NCBI GenBank assembly: GCA_011524475.1
Contig: WTKG01000004.1
Coordinates: forward strand, 1 to 6,364
DNA from: Demequinaceae bacterium
GTDB lineage: Bacteria > Actinomycetota > Actinomycetes > Actinomycetales > Demequinaceae
Direction: 5' to 3'
DNA: 6,364 bases
Each line of letters begins with the position of its first letter. The stretch's first letter is position 1. Under the pieces are notes generated by a model. That model did no database searches and was not told the origin of the DNA. It worked only from the letters and a program-made list of their open reading frames with translations. Positions 4,920 through 6,364 of the stretch are shown here, piece after piece. Position numbers and translations under genes: made by a program.

Positions 4920-5648
4920 ATCCGCGAGCGCTGCCGTTTGCGCCGCCGCTAAAGAAGCGTTGCCTGACGTCGCTAACGCCAACAATTGGTTCAATTCCTG
5001 AGAATCAAAGGGGGCACCTTCTGCCGTGCCTTGGACTTCTACAAACAACCCGCTGCCCGTCATCACTACGTTCATGTCTGTTTCGGCTCGCACGTCTTCC
5101 ACATAGGGAAGATCCAGCATGGGAGTGCCGTCAATGATGCCTACGGACACTGCGCTCACACTGTCCCGCAAGACTGTCGCGCTCGCCGCAATCTCATCCT
5201 TGTCCACACCCCACGCGATGGCATCAGCTAACGCGACATAAGCCCCCGTGATCGCAGCCGTGCGGGTTCCACCGTCTGCGTCCAAGACGTCGCAGTCCAC
5301 CACAATCGTGTTTTCACCCAAAGCTTTCACATCAATCACCGCGCGCAGGCTACGGCCGATGAGGCGAGAAATCTCGTGTGTGCGGCCACCAATTTTGCCG
5401 CGCACGCTCTCTCGATCATTGCGAGTATTGGTGGCGCGCGGGAGCATCGAATATTCAGCCGTCACCCATCCCTCGCCGCTTCCTTTCTTCCATCGCGGCA
5501 CTCCTGCAGTGAAGGACGCAGAGCACAACACACGGGTACCACCGAAGGTCACCAGGCACGAACCTTCGGCACTCCGCTGCCATCCGCGTTCAAAAGTGAC
5601 AGGACGTAATTGGTCAACGGCGCGGCCGTCGGAACGAGAAATAGTCAT
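4917..5648 (-). CDS. rph: Ribonuclease PH
   Basis: This 243-residue RNase PH is a phosphate-dependent 3'-5' exoribonuclease that trims tRNA precursors and forms a ring-shaped hexamer in the cytoplasm. It is recognised end to end: [18 protein letters not shown] (5-22), [18 protein letters not shown] (28-45), [14 protein letters not shown] (60-73), [19 protein letters not shown] (86-104), [20 protein letters not shown] (117-136) and [18 protein letters not shown] (183-200). Arg89 and Arg129 are the phosphate-site arginines, and Asp185 and Asp191 the likely catalytic/metal acids. Length is normal. The ATG start has only a weak upstream ribosome site. The gene lies 16 bp after the MBL-fold gene and 9 bp before rdgB, an order common in actinobacteria, so all three are probably one transcript. 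A hairpin in the upstream gap may affect its translation. Confidence 0.97.
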   Translation of the reverse strand: MTISRSDGRAVDQLRPVTFERGWQRSAEGSCLVTFGGTRVLCSASFTAGVPRWKKGSGEGWVTAEYSMLPRATNTRNDRESVRGKIGGRTHEISRLIGRSLRAVIDVKALGENTIVVDCDVLDADGGTRTAAITGAYVALADAIAWGVDKDEIAASATVLRDSVSAVSVGIIDGTPMLDLPYVEDVRAETDMNVVMTGSGLFVEVQGTAEGAPFDSQELNQLLALATSGNASLAAAQTAALAD

Positions 5649-5657
5649 ACGGAAAGC

Positions 5658-5677
5658 CTACGTGCTAGAGCACGTAG
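5658..5677 (-). promoter_or_regulatory. Intercistronic hairpin spanning the MBL-gene stop, just upstream of rph
   Basis: CTACGTGCT (5658-5666) and AGCACGTAG (5669-5677) are perfect 9-bp inverted arms around 2 bases; in RNA this gives an 8-bp stem with a 4-nt loop. It contains the last codons and TAG stop of the MBL-fold gene and ends 9 nt before the rph ATG. It could act as a processing or stability element, or limit ribosome access to rph. No T-run follows, so it is not a classical terminator. Confidence 0.5.
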
Positions 5678-6364
5678 AGGTCACCTGGCGTGGCGACAGA
5701 TATGTCACCTTCGTAGGCGCCGCGGGCTTCACTCACATGGTCGTTAGGATCGAACCACGGTGGGATATGGGTGAGCACCAATGATTTTGCTCCGGCCTGA
5801 GTTGCCGCCTGGCCTGCTGCCTTAGCCGTGAGATGCACGCCACGTTCCACATCAAAGTGGTCCTGATAGGTAGCCTCACACAAGAACAGGTCCGCCGCCT
5901 GGGCTGCGGCCACCACACCTTCGCATTCGTCCGTGTCTCCGGAATATGCCACCACCGCTTTGCCCGAACCTTCTTCACGGGGCCCCGCGATACGAATGCA
6001 ATAGGCGGGTATGGGGTGGCGTGCCGCTTCCGCTGTGATGGTGAAGGGACCAATCTCCATGGGAACGCCTACCTGCCAGACTCGAATGTCGAACTTAGGG
6101 CCAGCCGAATCTTCCCCCCGCAACTGGGCAATACGAGACGCCGTCCCAAAAGGCCCCAGCACAGGCAGCACATCTGCAGGGCCTTCCGGATGGTATTCGA
6201 GGTACACGTGCATCGCCGTGAGATCGGCACAATGGTCAGGGTGAAGATGCGAGAGCGCTACCGCGTCCACGCTACGCGGATCGCAATAGCGTTGGAGCGC
6301 CCCAAAGGCCCCACTTCCCATATCCATCACCACTCGCCACGTGCGGCCATCCAGGTCTGCTTCT
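5665..6364 (-). CDS. MBL-fold metallo-hydrolase (RNase Z/phosphodiesterase-like), 5' part outside window
   Basis: The frame is open to the right edge: beyond the first internal GTG (6333) it continues upstream with family-like residues (DLDGRTWRVVMDMGSGAFG), so about 233 residues are visible and the N terminus is missing. It is a metallo-beta-lactamase-fold hydrolase. Metal ligands are seen in SHLHPDH (HxHxDH, about 80 residues before the next ligand), in the histidine of ARHPIPAY, the aspartate of YSGDTDEC, and the histidine of LTHIPPW. This ligand set and the compact layout resemble RNase Z and cyclic-nucleotide phosphodiesterase relatives, but the substrate cannot be read from the sequence. 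It stands directly upstream of rph and rdgB, a common actinobacterial order in which murI often comes before it; murI is not visible here. The fold is secure; the reaction is unknown. Confidence 0.93.
   Translation of the reverse strand, partial: EADLDGRTWRVVMDMGSGAFGALQRYCDPRSVDAVALSHLHPDHCADLTAMHVYLEYHPEGPADVLPVLGPFGTASRIAQLRGEDSAGPKFDIRVWQVGVPMEIGPFTITAEAARHPIPAYCIRIAGPREEGSGKAVVAYSGDTDECEGVVAAAQAADLFLCEATYQDHFDVERGVHLTAKAAGQAATQAGAKSLVLTHIPPWFDPNDHVSEARGAYEGDISVATPGDLYVL

Noticed and set aside
5248..5784. 178-residue + strand open frame
   Set aside because: It is antisense to rph and the end of the MBL-fold gene, both of which are unmistakable family members; no domain is visible in the antisense product.
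5665..6333. Complete MBL-fold gene starting at GTG 6333
   Set aside because: Upstream codons to the edge continue the conserved N-terminal part of the fold, so the gene is partial.

Overview
The window looks like chromosomal DNA of a moderately GC-rich actinobacterium. The signs are GTG starts on several genes, a probable leaderless transcript, the neighbouring order MBL-fold hydrolase - rph - rdgB, and a DUF4916-type Nudix protein. Genus cannot be fixed from the sequence. I see no insertion sequence, phage gene, CRISPR array or origin.

Left part (1-1581, + strand): the 3' end of an osmoprotectant (glycine betaine/choline-type) ABC permease, then its substrate-binding lipoprotein, closed by a perfect 15-bp hairpin. 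The binding protein is the first highlight. Its segments are circularly permuted: the part that normally ends the protein sits directly after the lipobox, and the gene stops where that part would normally begin.

Middle (1588-3411): a minus-strand tRNA-Lys(CTT) and a divergent bcp peroxiredoxin share a 47-bp promoter region. tRNA-Leu(TAG) follows on the + strand and converges on a minus-strand trxA across a shared hairpin terminator. A DUF4916-type Nudix protein is divergent from trxA; the 123 bp between them carry a perfect TTGCAC-A-GTGCAA operator-like repeat. Bcp needs a thiol reductant, so bcp and trxA may belong to the same redox system.

Right part (3423-6364, minus strand): an apparent operon reading MBL-fold hydrolase (5' end outside the window) - rph (RNase PH) - rdgB. 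The second highlight is rdgB. The usual ~200-residue house-cleaning NTP pyrophosphatase is extended to 494 residues by an Ala/Glu-rich and then charged linker, followed by a C-terminal domain resembling mismatch-specific uracil-DNA glycosylase (Mug) whose two active-site motifs are altered. The protein thus joins a nucleotide-pool cleaner to a DNA-glycosylase-like module. The operon ends tail-to-tail with the Nudix gene, with only 11 bp between stop codons.
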